The notes under the pieces are model-generated. The model ran no database searches, was not told where the DNA came from, and saw only the letters and a program-made list of their open reading frames with translations. Positions 1-11,666 of a stretch of 64,000 bases of DNA are shown piece after piece. Within the stretch, counting starts at the first letter, position 1. Each line of letters begins with the position of its first letter. This stretch comes from Alectoria sarmentosa (Eukaryota; Ascomycota; Lecanoromycetes; Lecanorales; Parmeliaceae), in the NCBI GenBank assembly GCA_009733775.1, contig WOGZ01000007.1, positions 248,001-312,000 of the forward strand, read 5' to 3'. Made by a program: the position numbers and the translations under genes.

Positions 1-1
1 T

Positions 2-660
2 CGCCAACATACGAATGATAGCCCAGTCAGCCCAGTCAGCCCTCTCACTGCGTTGCGTGATCCCAGTCCAAAGCCATTGCGCCAGCGCACGAATCGTCCT
101 GCCATCTTGAGACCCAATACTGCGCCAAAGGCAATAGAAGCCTACTCTAATGACAGAGTTATATATTTTCTTCCCAAGATTTCGCCAAATTCGGAATCAT
201 CGACAGACGAACGAGAGCCTTTGATAAGGACCAGGTACCCGAAACCGATGGAGAAGCCCTCGATTAGAGACCTATTCAAAGCCAAGAGGCGGGTTGTGAA
301 ATTTGAAGGAGTCAATTCTGCTCAGATAGACACGAGGAAGGAGGCGCTGAAGGAGAAAACTATGGCTGCTTCTCCAGGTATGCGAACGCACTTTGAGCTG
401 ACGGTCAAGGTTTGTTACTGACGTTCATAGGGCTCCAAAGATACTATGAACATCTTGCATCTCGAAAAAATGCAGCCCATATGAAAGAGAGAGGGGAAGA
501 AAGAAAGAAGTCAGATCAGAGCAAAAAGATTGAGGAGAACCTGCCCTTAGCACGCCTTGATTCAGGATCATCCAGTAAAAAGAAAAAGAAGGGGAAGGGA
601 TTGCTTAGGTTGATAGAGGCTTACTCCAAACATGTAGAGGGGCTTCAGATGATACAGTAA
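2..660 (+). CDS. Hypothetical protein, 3' end only (runs off left edge)
   Basis: The frame is open from base 2, so the true start lies outside the window. I read two exons, 2-377 and 431-660, separated by a 53-nt intron (donor GTATGC at 378, ACTGAC branch-like sequence, TAG acceptor at 430). The splice keeps the frame. The visible C-terminal part is about 200 residues, Pro/Ser/Thr-rich at first (SPVSP, TNRPAILRP), then strongly basic, with a Lys-rich stretch SSSKKKKKGKG near the end and charged helical segments (KERGEERKK). No domain is recognisable. Basic low-complexity tails of this kind are common in nuclear or nucleic-acid-associated proteins, but that is only a guess. The coding call rests on the clean intron and frame continuity. 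Confidence 0.5.
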
Positions 661-782
661 CCGCTGAGGTACATAGAAAATTCGATATCTCCGCTCCACC
701 TAGTTGATGGCCATTATTATTCTTCTCAGGTCAGGCAACTCCCACTCATACGTTCAAAAACGGCTAAGATCTCATGGGTAGC

Positions 783-3227
783 TCAACCTGAGTCTCCGGG
801 GTCTGGAATGTCAAAGCCGAACAGTACGTCATTGCTGAAGACCTGATCGACAGTTCCGCCTGTTGTATTAGACATGCTGTGAATTGCATCTGGTATGTCG
901 AGAGAACCGTTGAAATCCTCTTCGGGCTGTTGGAGGCCTGTAATTATCGCGCTTTGGGTCCGGGTATCAGCATCATTTGCCTTCAGAGGTTGGTCAAAGC
1001 TTTGCAGCACTGCGTCAAAGTCAAGATCACCAAAGTCCCATTCTTGGAGCTGACTTGCTCCAACACTAGCGGTCAAACCCTGATCACCTTGCAGGTATTT
1101 ATCCGGCATGAAATTCTGCGTTGCTTTTATCGACCGTGGCGTGGAATCCTGCTGAGTATTTGCAGAAGCCGAGCGAAGAGGTTCCTCAATTGGAAGACTA
1201 ACACCCATACGGTTCATCAATTGTAGAATTACGGCTTTCGCCTTAGCAGCTGCAGCAATATTGTCTTCGCCATTTACATCGAAGACTAGGAAACACGTTC
1301 GCAGATACGCATAAGCGTTGGTCTCCAGTTGCTTCTGTGCAGCAATTCTGACATGTATAGTAGCGCTAACGTAAGATGCGTAAAGCAAGAAGTAGGGGAC
1401 CTTTGTAAAGGTGTGAGCGCGGTTGAACGAGTCAAGATACTGTGCAATACTGTCGGCTGCTGCTACGCATGACGAGAAGGAGTCTAGTGCAACATTTGGT
1501 AGAGCAGATTGCAGGTGGCCTTCGGAGACAAATGGCCGATGAAGTAGAATTTGAAGCACGTAGAACATGATACTAGTTGATATCAGTAGTAGTCCTTCAA
1601 TTCAGCGCTATCATTGCTTACGTTGCTGCAAATGTGTGTGGAGCTGGAACGGGAGCTGAGTCAGATCCGATCGAAGCGGGCGAAAACCTTAGATGCAGAG
1701 GCACAGTATCATGCCACTCGCTGAGATCACGGTTGATTTTGGTCAAGCTCCGAATAAGCACATCTGGCTCTTCGAACCTTTTCTTCTCCCTATATATCTC
1801 ATTGAGAATGCTGTTCATGATGAGGCTAAGTTTGCACAGTCTCGAAAAGTTAGACACGGAGTAGGCGGGAGAGTAAAATCTAGATCTGACACGTGAAGGC
1901 TCCATTGGTGCCCACTGCTCCAGCTCATCATGATGGTCACGAAAAGTGAACGGTACCGAGATATCCGCTTCTTGAATACTTGCCGGCCTTCCATGATAGA
2001 AAGACTGCAGCTTGTCAATCACTTTACTTCCATTAGCTGTTGATCGACCGATCAGTATTTGAGTGGATTTATCTCACTAAAAGCGCTCCAGAAAATCCTC
2101 CGTTGTATTTCAATATCTTCTTCGGATACTTGCTTGGACGTGGAAAAACGCGGTTCATTGGTATGCAATCCTAGATCAATGATCATCCTGTATGCCATTC
2201 CGGAGTACAGCCAAGCGACGCTTCTACCATTGTCTAGAGCTGATAGGGAAGCGGACATGACAAGTAGGGCTTGGACCGTCGTAGTAGTACTATGGTCGAA
2301 ATTCTCTCGCAACAATTCTTTGAATTTTTGTAGGAACCTTGCCCTTAGAGCAGCACTATTGGGAGCGTATCGACGGATGCTGTCCTCGCTTACATGCCTC
2401 GAGGCATTATGGTAGATTGCATTCAAAAGTAGTTTTGAATAATGCGGCCCACCACAAGCCCAGTCGCGCATGAAGGCTGGCCGGTAGACGACCAGGAAGG
2501 TGGAGTTTGCAGTCTTCCAGAACAAGGATATTATCTCTTCCGCGAAATTTTGCTCGACACCGTCAGTGTCGAATTGATGTGTTGAGAAACGGATGCTCTC
2601 GAGTAAACCTGAATGAAAGAAGGCATGTCAGCGGTGGGTCGAGAAGGATACCAGAGGCTCGAGGGCAATAAATCATCACGTACGTTGGGTGGCAGCCTTG
2701 GCCATCAATTCTGCTGAGAGCGGCTCGAGAAGATGCTCGCTACCATTCGGATCCTGGATATATCTTAATTTTGGAGCATCCTCATCGAATAGGATGCTCG
2801 ATGGGCCATGAAAGTCGATATTCTTTCGTGCATACGCTCTCACCGGACTCAGCGAAGAATCTTCCTTGGCGGTTGATTCGGCTTCTGTGTGGGTTGATTG
2901 AGCAACTGGGTGAGTATTTCCTCCTGACGGAATTCTCCGAATCGAACTCCTTGTCGTTCGCATGCTTCTCTGTGCCTCTTGGTCATCACTTGTGCTACTA
3001 CCGGCAAGACAGGCTTGGAGTTGTCGATTTTCTTCTTCGAGACGCGAGATGCGTTCATTCGAGGGTCTAGGTTTTTTTGATTCTCGGGCGTAGGTGCATG
3101 CTTGTCCGTGCGTTACACAATTAGAACATTTGGGAGATTCGTTGTTACATTTCATCTTCCTCTGATGGCAGAATTGACAGGCTTTCTGCGCTCGCCTTCG
3201 TTTCCCGCCTGAAATTGAAGACTCCAT
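783..3227 (-). CDS. Zn2Cys6 fungal transcription factor with fungal-specific TF domain
   Basis: Four exons on the minus strand: 3227-2684, 2608-2078, 2036-1622 and 1572-783, with introns of 75, 41 and 49 nt, all GT-AG and frame-preserving, giving 759 residues. The N-terminus has a canonical binuclear zinc cluster with Cys at 17, 20, 27, 34, 37 and 44 (CX2CX6CX6CX2CX6C), followed by a short coiled-coil-like segment (ISRLEEENRQLQACL, about 60-74). The middle carries the fungal-specific TF domain: VYRPAFMRDWACGG, MAYRMIIDLGLH, FWSAF, DKLQSFYHGRP and ILLHRPF are typical of NirA/AmyR-like C6 proteins. The last ~130 residues are low-complexity and acidic, like an activation region. It should be a nuclear DNA-binding regulator. 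It is transcribed divergently from the FAD monooxygenase at 5875, so that gene is a plausible target, though nothing in the sequence proves it. The 41-nt intron is shorter than usual. Confidence 0.9.
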
Positions 3228-5695
3228 AGCTTACTCTGAGATTTTTGATGCACTTGACAGGTTCCTCTTTATCCAAGTTTCAAGCGCTTTCCCAAGTCAA
3301 TCAGAGGCTAGGCAAACCATCAGATAGAGAGAGAGAAAGTCTGGGTCGCGAAAGCTGGAGAACTGAACACGACAAGAGGAGACGCCTTTAAGAGTGTCAA
3401 CAGGACGCGCTTAAGTATGGACGCTCAAAGACGCGAGAAATTCTCGCTCTTGATGATTCTTGATCCTCACATTTGTAGCATTGCACCTGCCGCCTTGGGT
3501 TGACTGTGAGCCTGAACCCTGTTGCAGAGGGGACAACGAGTAAAAGAGAAACGCGTGAAGGAAGGTTTCAAAGAATCATCGTCCTCTCCCAAGTTTCGTG
3601 GTTCCATCTCGAGCGAGGACAAAAGAGCTGAGAGGAGTCTATGAGATTATTCAGCGGAAGGATGGATACCATTGCGCTAGCTCTCGGACACCATTCCACT
3701 TTGATACTAGCCTTGGGACGAGTCGGTCTTACCGTAAGTCCGTAACGATGAGTGATGAGCTGTATTTTTCCAAGACCTCGACGATGGAGCAAAAGTCATG
3801 TACAGAGGGGACACTACCCCGACCAAGGCGCCAAGGCCCCCTGAGTTGTTACGAAGAGCCAATTCAGTCTGGTTGATAGCGACAGAAGCATGCGAAGAAA
3901 AGATGGGAGCTCTTGAGAATTTGCCCGTGCGGAGTTGCAATCCGAGCTTCCTGACTTTTCCTACTTCCTCTTATATTCCATCGATTGCACGGCAAAAAAA
4001 GGTCTTTATGAACCAAAATCCATCTTTAAATTGAAGTTATGTGCATCCAGCCATATGAAAGCCGTCGGCACACTGGTAAGATTAAAGTAAAGGTAAAATT
4101 CGACGTCGAATTGCAGCAGATATCTAAACACTGTGAAAGCTCCAAACCCTCCTAACATTCCCGGGTTGTGCAGTCTGGCAAACTGTCAAATATGAAATTC
4201 TCAACAGGTCTTTTGGTTTTGACACACTTTGGTGGGTACTGACCAGAAGGACTGGGCGTTCATTCGAAAACAATCCGAATGAAGAGTCTTCGAGGTAGGA
4301 AAGGTAGTGTCCCTCCACACAAACCGACAATCATTCAAGACTTCTATCGTCAGAAACGTAGCATCTTTCTGGCAACGCCCCCTTTGAGACTCAAGAGCTT
4401 TGAAAGTGAGGTAAAAATTGAGGAGCTGGGTATTGATAGTATCGAAGGTGAGGGAATACTGGGTCAGACGTGGGGCGTTGACAAAAGTTCCTTGAGTGGC
4501 AAACATGCCATCTTTCTTTCTTACTCTGAATGTGCACTGTCCACTAAAAACGTAGAGTCCTTCATCTTGAGTATTGGTATAGGTACAGGGTCCACCTCCT
4601 CGTTCATCCGTGACGATCTATTCAAGAAGCATGAAGCTGTTCTCACTTCACATACCGGTGACCAAACGTCGCTTGCCAGAGGTTGCCAATCTGCCAGAAG
4701 GCGAGTGCTGGATCCGCATGGGCAACGATGGGATTGTTGTATCTGGTTGCCATACGTGACTAAGGTCTTCTTGGGACGGCTTAAATGTATCAAGCTGAAG
4801 CGTCTCGGAGGCTGGTGTGCTTGGATCGATAGGGATGAGGGTAAAATCTTTGGAATTTTAATCTTCTGTACGTTATGGTCAGTATTCAAGAAAGCATTGC
4901 TTGAGTCTTGGCCTCACGATGATGATGTCGTATTAGGCACGGTACAGCAGCTTTTCCGACGCGGGCCATCAATCTTTACCTCTCTATGGTCATCTCAGCC
5001 CCAGGGTGTGACTGCGGACAAGGTCAAACGCTGTTGCGGAATGGGTGCAAGAGGACGCGGATTATGCGGTAACGGAACGTGCTGGCGCATTGCATATCAC
5101 AACAAGCCATTTTTCTTCTTCTGGGACCTACGTATGACTCGCTGTGCTGTCAGTCGAAAAAGGCGGAAGTATTAGATGATGCAGCACCAAGGCTCCTAGT
5201 CCGATCCCGGACTATTCTGGCCCACGGCAACTTTCAAGCCGCGGCATCGACAAATTCTGTCCACTCCCAAGCAACCAATTACTGACCATCGCTGTGCCAC
5301 GAAATAAGAGTATCTTTCAGCTTGAATATAAGCGAAGCTTATAGAATGCAGTATCAGGGGTCTCGGTCCAAGTCTCGGAACATCCTAGCCCACGGCAAGT
5401 CTCGAGCCGCTACTGCACGAAGACTCCCATACACAATCCCGTCAACTTTTCCTCTACATTTACAATCGCATGACTCGTACTTAGCTGAAGGATGATCGTG
5501 CGTTAGTCTTATCGTGAGGGGCATTATGCATCACCCCCTCACAAGGAGAAGCTACCATTGGTTACCTACAGTGGATTAACAGCCACCTGCATCCTTAGGC
5601 TTGATTGAAGCTCTCTCCATCTGTAGCATGATATCACACATGCGTCGGGGGCAGGTTGTACAACTCGCGCGGAATGAGCCGGCTATTTTGTACTC
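3228..5695. other. 2.5 kb divergent intergenic region, no confident gene
   Basis: This gap separates the divergent C6 factor and FAD monooxygenase and should hold both promoters. Two mutually antisense open stretches lie inside it. One is a 298-codon plus-strand frame at 4279-5175 with no recognisable domain. The other is a 139-codon minus-strand frame at 4617-4201 that is Cys-bearing (GLYVFSGQCTF, GRCQKDATF) but has no signal peptide in frame. Only one, or neither, can be real. I do not call either as a gene. Confidence 0.3.
4279..5175 (+). CDS. Uncertain 298-codon open frame
   Basis: A single uninterrupted frame of 298 codons with an ATG at 4279. The product has no recognisable motif, signal peptide or membrane segment. 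Trp and Cys are unusually frequent near the end (CCGMGARGRGLCGNGTC), and the C-terminus is basic. A 139-codon frame runs antisense across 4201-4617. The length is above chance expectation, but composition and antisense overlap give no independent support. It may be a shadow of a decayed gene on the other strand. Confidence 0.2.
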   Translation: MKSLRGRKGSVPPHKPTIIQDFYRQKRSIFLATPPLRLKSFESEVKIEELGIDSIEGEGILGQTWGVDKSSLSGKHAIFLSYSECALSTKNVESFILSIGIGTGSTSSFIRDDLFKKHEAVLTSHTGDQTSLARGCQSARRRVLDPHGQRWDCCIWLPYVTKVFLGRLKCIKLKRLGGWCAWIDRDEGKIFGILIFCTLWSVFKKALLESWPHDDDVVLGTVQQLFRRGPSIFTSLWSSQPQGVTADKVKRCCGMGARGRGLCGNGTCWRIAYHNKPFFFFWDLRMTRCAVSRKRRKY

Positions 5696-5702
5696 TATAT
5701 AA
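5696..5702 (+). promoter_or_regulatory. TATA-box-like element of the FAD monooxygenase
   Basis: TATATAA about 175 bp upstream of the preferred ATG at 5875, in a pyrimidine-rich context. Its position argues that an upstream in-frame Met codon near 5656 is not the start, because it would lie upstream of the TATA element. Confidence 0.4.
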
Positions 5703-5874
5703 TGGACGTCCCACAACATGTCTCTCCCATATCCTCAATCTGACTGGTAAAACAGCATTCCTAGTCAAGTACCACGGCCTCACCAAATTCTCCAAACAAT
5801 CAGTCCGTTCTATCGTCAATTCTCACGACCTCGAACAGCCCCACCAGTGCTTCTCAACCTTGCACCCCCGCAAA

Positions 5875-7323
5875 ATGGCGTCTCTCCCACACCCCACCAA
5901 CCCAGTCAGTTCCATGAAGAAGGCCGTCGATGTAGCCATCATCGGAGGAGGCATCGGTGGCCTATGTCTGGCTCTAGGCCTTCTCAAACAGTCACACCTC
6001 GACGTACAAGTATATGAAGCCGCCTCTAAATTCAGCGAGATCGGTGCCGGAGTCGCATTAGGACACAATGCTGAGCGAGCACTCGAGCTCATAGGGCCCG
6101 CCGCAAAGCAAGCAATGGAGAGGCATGCCACCGGAAACCTGTGGGCCTCTCATTCCAATACATTCGGGCAGTACAAGGTCGTAAGTCGTGGCTTCATCCT
6201 GAGACTCAACTACATCTACTGATCTTTAGGAAAAAAGGGCACAGGAGAAAAAGAAGGCACACTCATCTGCGCCCAGAAGGACACCAATGGTATGCAGAGC
6301 GTACATCGTGCGCACTTTCTCGACGAGTTGGTCAAAGGGATCCCGGCCTATCGTGCCCATTTCAACAAAAGGCTCCAAGACCTTGAAGAGACGGAAGACG
6401 GTGTGATCCTACACTTCAAGGACGGTACTACCGCTACCGCTGATGTAGCCATTGGAGCCGATGGCGTACACAGTAAGGTTCGAGAGTTGCTGATCGGCGC
6501 AGAGGCGGCGAAGCCAGTCTTTTCCGGTTCAGTGATCTACAGAGGGTTGGTACCAATGGAGAAGGCGATTGAAGCATTAGGGTCTGAGCATGCTCAGAAC
6601 TCCACCACGCTATGTGGTCCAGGTAGATTGCTTCCACCATCTTTAAGTCCACGCAAACTAACAACGAAACAGGCAAGGGTGCTATCAGCTATCCAATCGA
6701 CTTCGGCAAGTCTCTCAACGTCGCCGTGCTCACATTCGGTCGCAAGGAGTGGCCGTACGAACAGTGGATCGTGCCTGCCAAATATGAAGAGGTTGCGGCG
6801 TCATTCAAAGGCTGGGGCAAACCTGCGCAAGCTATCCTGAAGGTACCTATCTCTACCCTCATAAACTACCGCTCCAATGCTCAAGATTCGATCCCAGCTC
6901 CTCGACTCCCCTTCCTTCTCCGCCTGGGGCCTTTTCGATAGCTCACCTGCCCCATTTTTCCACAAGGGCCATATAGCCATGATGGGAGACGCAGCCCATG
7001 CCTCGACACCCTTCCAAGGACAAGGAGCCGGCCAAGCAATCGAAGACGCCTGCGTGCTCTCCGCCCTATTTGAGAAAGTCTCCACGCCCAACGATGTGCC
7101 CAATGCGCTCGCTGCATACGATCAAATCCGCCGTCCTCGTGCCCAGCGGGTGGTCAGCACGAGTCGGGAATCGGGCCAATTGCTATCGATGCAGCAGCCC
7201 GGGGTGGGCGATGACTTGGAGAAGATGAAGGAGAAGCTCGACACGAGGATGCATTGGATCTGGCATCGGGATATGGTGGCGCAGAATGAGGCTGCTATCA
7301 AGCTGTTTGAGGAGGCTCGTTGA
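5875..7323 (+). CDS. FAD-dependent monooxygenase, salicylate-hydroxylase-like
   Basis: Group A aromatic flavin hydroxylase, expected to use FAD and NAD(P)H to hydroxylate a phenolic or related substrate. Visible motifs: the Rossmann FAD-binding GxGxxG (AIIGGGIGGLCLALGL, residues ~21-36), the DG-type motif GADGVHSKVR, and the second FAD motif GDAAHASTPFQGQGAG. Exons are 5875-6180, 6230-6622, 6673-6842 and 6898-7323. Introns 2 and 3 (50 and 55 nt) splice perfectly. Start: the ATG at 5875 sits in a good context (GCAAAATGG) just before the Rossmann strand. Oddity: exon 1 and exon 2 are in the same genomic frame, but the consensus intron between them (GTAAGT 6181 to TAG 6229) is 49 nt, so splicing shifts the frame. 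One extra A in the A6 run at 6231-6236 would restore it, or a poor donor at 6185 is used. Hence a possible assembly error or a recent lesion. Substrate unknown. Confidence 0.8.
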
Positions 7324-8267
7324 GCTGAGGTTGAGTTGGGCTAGGGGGTAGTGATAGCGTGTTTGTGATTCAAAAAATCAAATTTCGGCTATAAATCTAA
7401 ATGCTCTACCATTTGGCGTCCCTTGCAGTTGAATTTCTGTCAGAGATCCCGCAGTATGTTGTATCGCCTACAATTCCGGGTACTACACAATGTACCTCCA
7501 GGTTCTACCATATGAGTGCAGATACTTAGGCTTAATCTCCTAAATTATCGTCTGACGAATCTAGAGCGGCCGATATTATGTGGAAGAATTGGAGAATGTG
7601 CTCATGTTGTTATCTGTATCTGAAGCTCGAAAGACACACTTTTGAACATCAAATTTGGCGCATCTTCCCTACGCTTCTGCGACAATCTGAGCTCGAAACT
7701 ATGGATTATGGCATTTCATGGGTTTGTAGCCTATATGGTTCGGAATTTTAGCACTCTGAATCTTTTTTGGGTGGAAAAGTTAGGAAGGAAGGGGCTGCAT
7801 CCCTAATAAATTGGGGGCTTTCGGCGGTAGACTGTCAGTCCCTTTGGGTCCGGGGCCGAAATGATGTGTCAGGTTGAAAAATATGAGAGGTAAGATGGGA
7901 GAAAAGGGGCGATGGGAGTGGTGTACTGTTCCTTTTTCTTGCGCAGATTTTGGGCATAGATCCGGGATTGTCTGCCTTTGATGATCGAGCTTCTTCGAGA
8001 GGAGAAGCATTTGAGGGAAATCGTGGGCAGTGTTGCTTTTTTGGAGCAAGAATTTGGGGACCGTGTCCGCTTCGGCTGCTACATTTCCTGGTACCCTGAC
8101 TGCATTGTTACAGATGAACTTCGAACGTCAAATACAAGCTAGACCCTATCAGTACTAGCGTCAAAGCAGTGCCATCAAATATCTAGAACTCATTCTTGAA
8201 AGTCCGACAATACTACAGCTATCAAATTTATGCCAACTCCTCACCAAGCATTCTATTTGTACGACTC
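7324..8267. other. Intergenic, nothing recognised
   Basis: About 940 bp between the convergent FAD monooxygenase and the decayed NLR locus. It presumably holds both 3' untranslated regions. I see no coding signal, repeat or RNA structure. Confidence 0.4.
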
Positions 8268-10230
8268 CTAGTCCTCGCGATTGGGGCTGGAGCGCTCATC
8301 CATGGCTGCGCGTAGCAAAGCAATTACACCCTCAAGCCTAGGCTCCGATATCTCTCGAGCGTATCTCGTGACTTGGGACAGTAGATTGTTGCCCTCCTCA
8401 TCGACGCATTCGATGTCAATATCAGTGCGCGTGAGCAAGCGCTTCACTGTAGCTTCGTGCTTCGGAAGACGCGCCTTCTTTACGGATTCCCAGTATCCCA
8501 TGTCGTCGAGCCATCCGTATGCCGCTTGCGACAAAGGTGTATGACCTTTTTTGGCTTTCGAATTCAACTCAATCCCAGGACATGTCAATAACAACTTGAC
8601 CATAGCCTCGTGACCAAACATTGCCGCTATTGCTAAGGCGTTCCTGCCCCTAGTGTTTTTGCAGTTCACGTCAAGACTGTGGTGCGTGAGCAAAAGCTTC
8701 ACCATGCCTTCATTGTTGTATGTCACTGCCACTAACAAGGGCGCCCAGCCTGCATCAACTTCAGTATTCACATCAATGTCAGCGTGCGATAGTACACTTT
8801 GAAGTGGACATACATTCCATCTACCGCAGATACAATGGCGTCCTTGATGGTTTGCTGCATCTTCAGAATTTTGGACACAAACTTTGGCAACTCGTCTAGA
8901 TGACCGCTCACGTGTCTTTCAACATCCTCGTTGCTAGCACACACCTCCAATCTCACGTTGTACTGGACCTGTTCCGTTACGCGAGGGATATCACGCGAGG
9001 TCATCATCAAGTTGAGAGGGCTTCTGGCTTGTAGTGCGGAAAGTTTCGACAACAAGGTCGGAAGCAATCTGGCATGTTGCTGCAATTCATCGAGTGCGTC
9101 TATAACGATATAAACCTGCGAAAAGCTAGCCGCTATCAACGGGAGTGACTCGAAGACTTCGTCGAGAGTCGGACGAGCGACGTCTTTGCTTCCATTGTTG
9201 AGGCGTTCGTACATTCTTCGTATATGTTCGGGAATGGAAAGTTTATGCTGAAGAAGCTGCTTCAAAAGGTTTGCTATCAAAGCCTGAGTTGTTTGCTCAT
9301 TCTGCATCTTGTAGTCGCAGAAGATGTAAGCCACCCCAATATGTTGTTGGCTGCGCGATGTATTAACGAGATGTTCGATAGCAATAGAGGCCAGCATGGT
9401 CTTCCCTATTTAACAATTAGAGCTTCTGTTCCGAAGGTCCAATTCCGAACCGAAGGTACGGACCTGCACCCGGCATGCCAATGCAAAGTAGTGTCGCTCG
9501 ATTATCGCTCATCCATTCCTGGAATTCTTTTGATTCAAGAAGCCATTTCCCCGTTCCTTCCTGTCGCTGTTCCAGGAGTACACCTTGCTGCGAGGAGAAG
9601 TTCAACGCAGAGACCCAAAATAAGATCTTTTGGCGTTCATGGTCTTCGTTGTGTGACTGCAGCTTCTGAGCCCGTTCATCTAGCATGGTGATCCTTTCAT
9701 TCGTTGACTGAGCCGCCTTACTATAAGCTGTCAGCCTGAGTTCTTGCAGCGCAGACCTCGAAAAGTAGCACGGACCTGGCAAGGCTGAGGATGAATAGAT
9801 GCAACAAGGTCGTATTCGAAACGATACGACTTCGAAGATCTCTGATACTTTCCTCATCCCAGGTAATCTTCTTCCATGCCTTCTCCGTCCTACCCTTTAA
9901 GCTTGATGATTTTAGGCCCAGACTCTCAAACTTCTCAAGCACAGCGTTGGTATCGTCAAGGACACCTTCGCAGGCTCGTACAATAGAATTTAGATCATCT
10001 TCTTGCTTTTCGTTGAGTCCCATTCCGGGTAAGCCTTGGGCAGCATCGTCGAGCACAATGTAAAAGTTTAAGAATCTGGAACTAATTAGCAATTGTCTTG
10101 GGAGACCTCGATGAGCTTACTCCGTCTAAATCGCAGTGAATTGGTCAGAAGAGTCTCGGACCCGACCCCAAATGTCATGAGCTAGCTTGGAGACCGCTAA
10201 GATGTCCCCCACACCGACGCCAAACGACAT
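8268..10230 (-). pseudogene. Decayed NACHT-ankyrin (STAND/NLR) gene
   Basis: Read on the minus strand from ATG 10230. The N-terminus (MSFGVGVGDILAVSKLAHDIW...) is the helical N-terminal region common in fungal STAND proteins. A 58-nt intron (9463-9406) precedes the P-loop, assembling GMPGAGKT. The NACHT domain follows with Walker B YIVIDALDEL and sensor-like MMTSRD. Three or four ankyrin repeats end the gene (VKLLLTHHSLDVN, MVKLLLTCPGIELN). Lesions: an in-frame TAG at 10128-10126 in exon 1; a frameshift at about 9755-9775 caused by a near-tandem 19-bp duplication (AGGTCCGTGCT/AGGTCTGCGCT); and a frame break at about 8800, where the NACHT stops after AVDGM and ankyrin sequence (LSHADIDVN) starts at once, so the winged-helix/linker region is missing. 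Intact members act as cytoplasmic nonself sensors or triggers of regulated cell death. This copy cannot encode a normal one. Confidence 0.75.
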
Positions 10231-11666
10231 ATTGACTGCCGATGCTTCGACTTCGCTCGATAGCCTGGGCGGGTGGAATACTGCAAAGAAAACAGCCCGA
10301 TCGTTGAAATTCGGCCTCCAGAGACGAGGAAAAGTTCAATCAGAAATTATTGCTCCATCAGCAGGGGAGGGATGAAGACGAGGGATTAATGATGCTGACT
10401 TGGTGGGCTCGCAGGCACTAGCTGCTTCGCTGTCCGAAAAGCAATGCCGAGACATTAAGCCTGCATGCCCAAAGTTGCGTGAGGGATGCACAATGCCGCG
10501 CTCACGGATTTGTCCGTTATATCAAGACCATTACGTCTCGTTCTGGTGTCACGACAAAGTCGACCAATCTACGAATCCACGGTGGCTCCTTTGCAGATAT
10601 ATTAGCTACTTCGATACAAATATCTTCCCCATTGCATTTACAACTCATATGACCAAGCAACTATGGGTTGGGGTTGCGTAGAGATCTCAGTATCACTATG
10701 ATAGCCTTGTCGGCCCCCCCCCAAACCACTTGTCTAGCTGCAGCTGCACGTCGCCGTATCCTCGCTCAGACTGGCAGCTCCAAGACCAAATACCTGCACT
10801 TGGAAACGCGATCAGTGGTCCCAGCAATGCTTTCGACGATAAAATCATCTTGATCGTAAAGTCGTCCTTTCCGTCTTGCTGTAGTACCTAAGAGTGTAGC
10901 TAATGAAAAAGCTCTAGCAGCAAAAGACCAACCTTTCTAGCCGTCACATAATCATAGGAAGGAGCTCACCCTTCTCTGTTACATGAAAACGATTGTACAG
11001 CAATCCAGGCGTCTTTCACTGGCCTGAAAGTAAATGTATGAAGGAGAATGTAGCAAAGGTCTTGCACAACTTGTAAACAATCCCTTAAATTTAAACCTGT
11101 AAAGGTGCGCTACCAGAAACATGCGGCCGTTACATCCAAACGAACCTAAACTTCTCATCAATTTGGGTGAAGGCAAGCTGAAAGATGGCTTCTGCGGGGA
11201 AAGGATTGCGGAGAGGTAGAGGGAAAATGATGGCTCGAAGAACAAACATGTTGCGCTCGCAGGAAATTGCGTTCGATTATCTTCGATTTATGATGGCAAC
11301 TTCGCAGATCGCAAAAAACAAATATTGGGAGTGACTGGGAGTGGGCGATTCTGAAATTGGGGATTGCTTGCAAGAGAAAAGACTGCTTGGTGTATGGGTG
11401 AGGAACCAGATATCCGGAAGCACATGCGCCCGATCCAATCGCAGTAATCCTTCTTCGCACAGAAGAAAACGTTCTCCGCTAAGAGAGAGGCTGTATGATC
11501 GCTGGCTACGAATGAGGAGATGGGTACAAAGCCGTAAAAAAGAAGGACTGTATTCAGCGATCTATTCCTACCACTACAACACCCACCTCGTCAAAAACAT
11601 CAATCAACACAGCCCGTACAGCATGAATTACACCCCCCCCTCCCTCCCCCCCCAACCACACAGCCT
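10231..11666. other. Intergenic, nothing recognised
   Basis: About 1.4 kb upstream of the decayed NLR gene. Only short overlapping open frames are present, with no domain or splice support. Confidence 0.35.

Noticed and set aside
9721..9780. 19-nt intron joining the two NLR frames
   Set aside because: It would restore the frame and has GT..AG ends, but is far below any workable fungal intron length. A near-tandem duplication explains the extra bases better.
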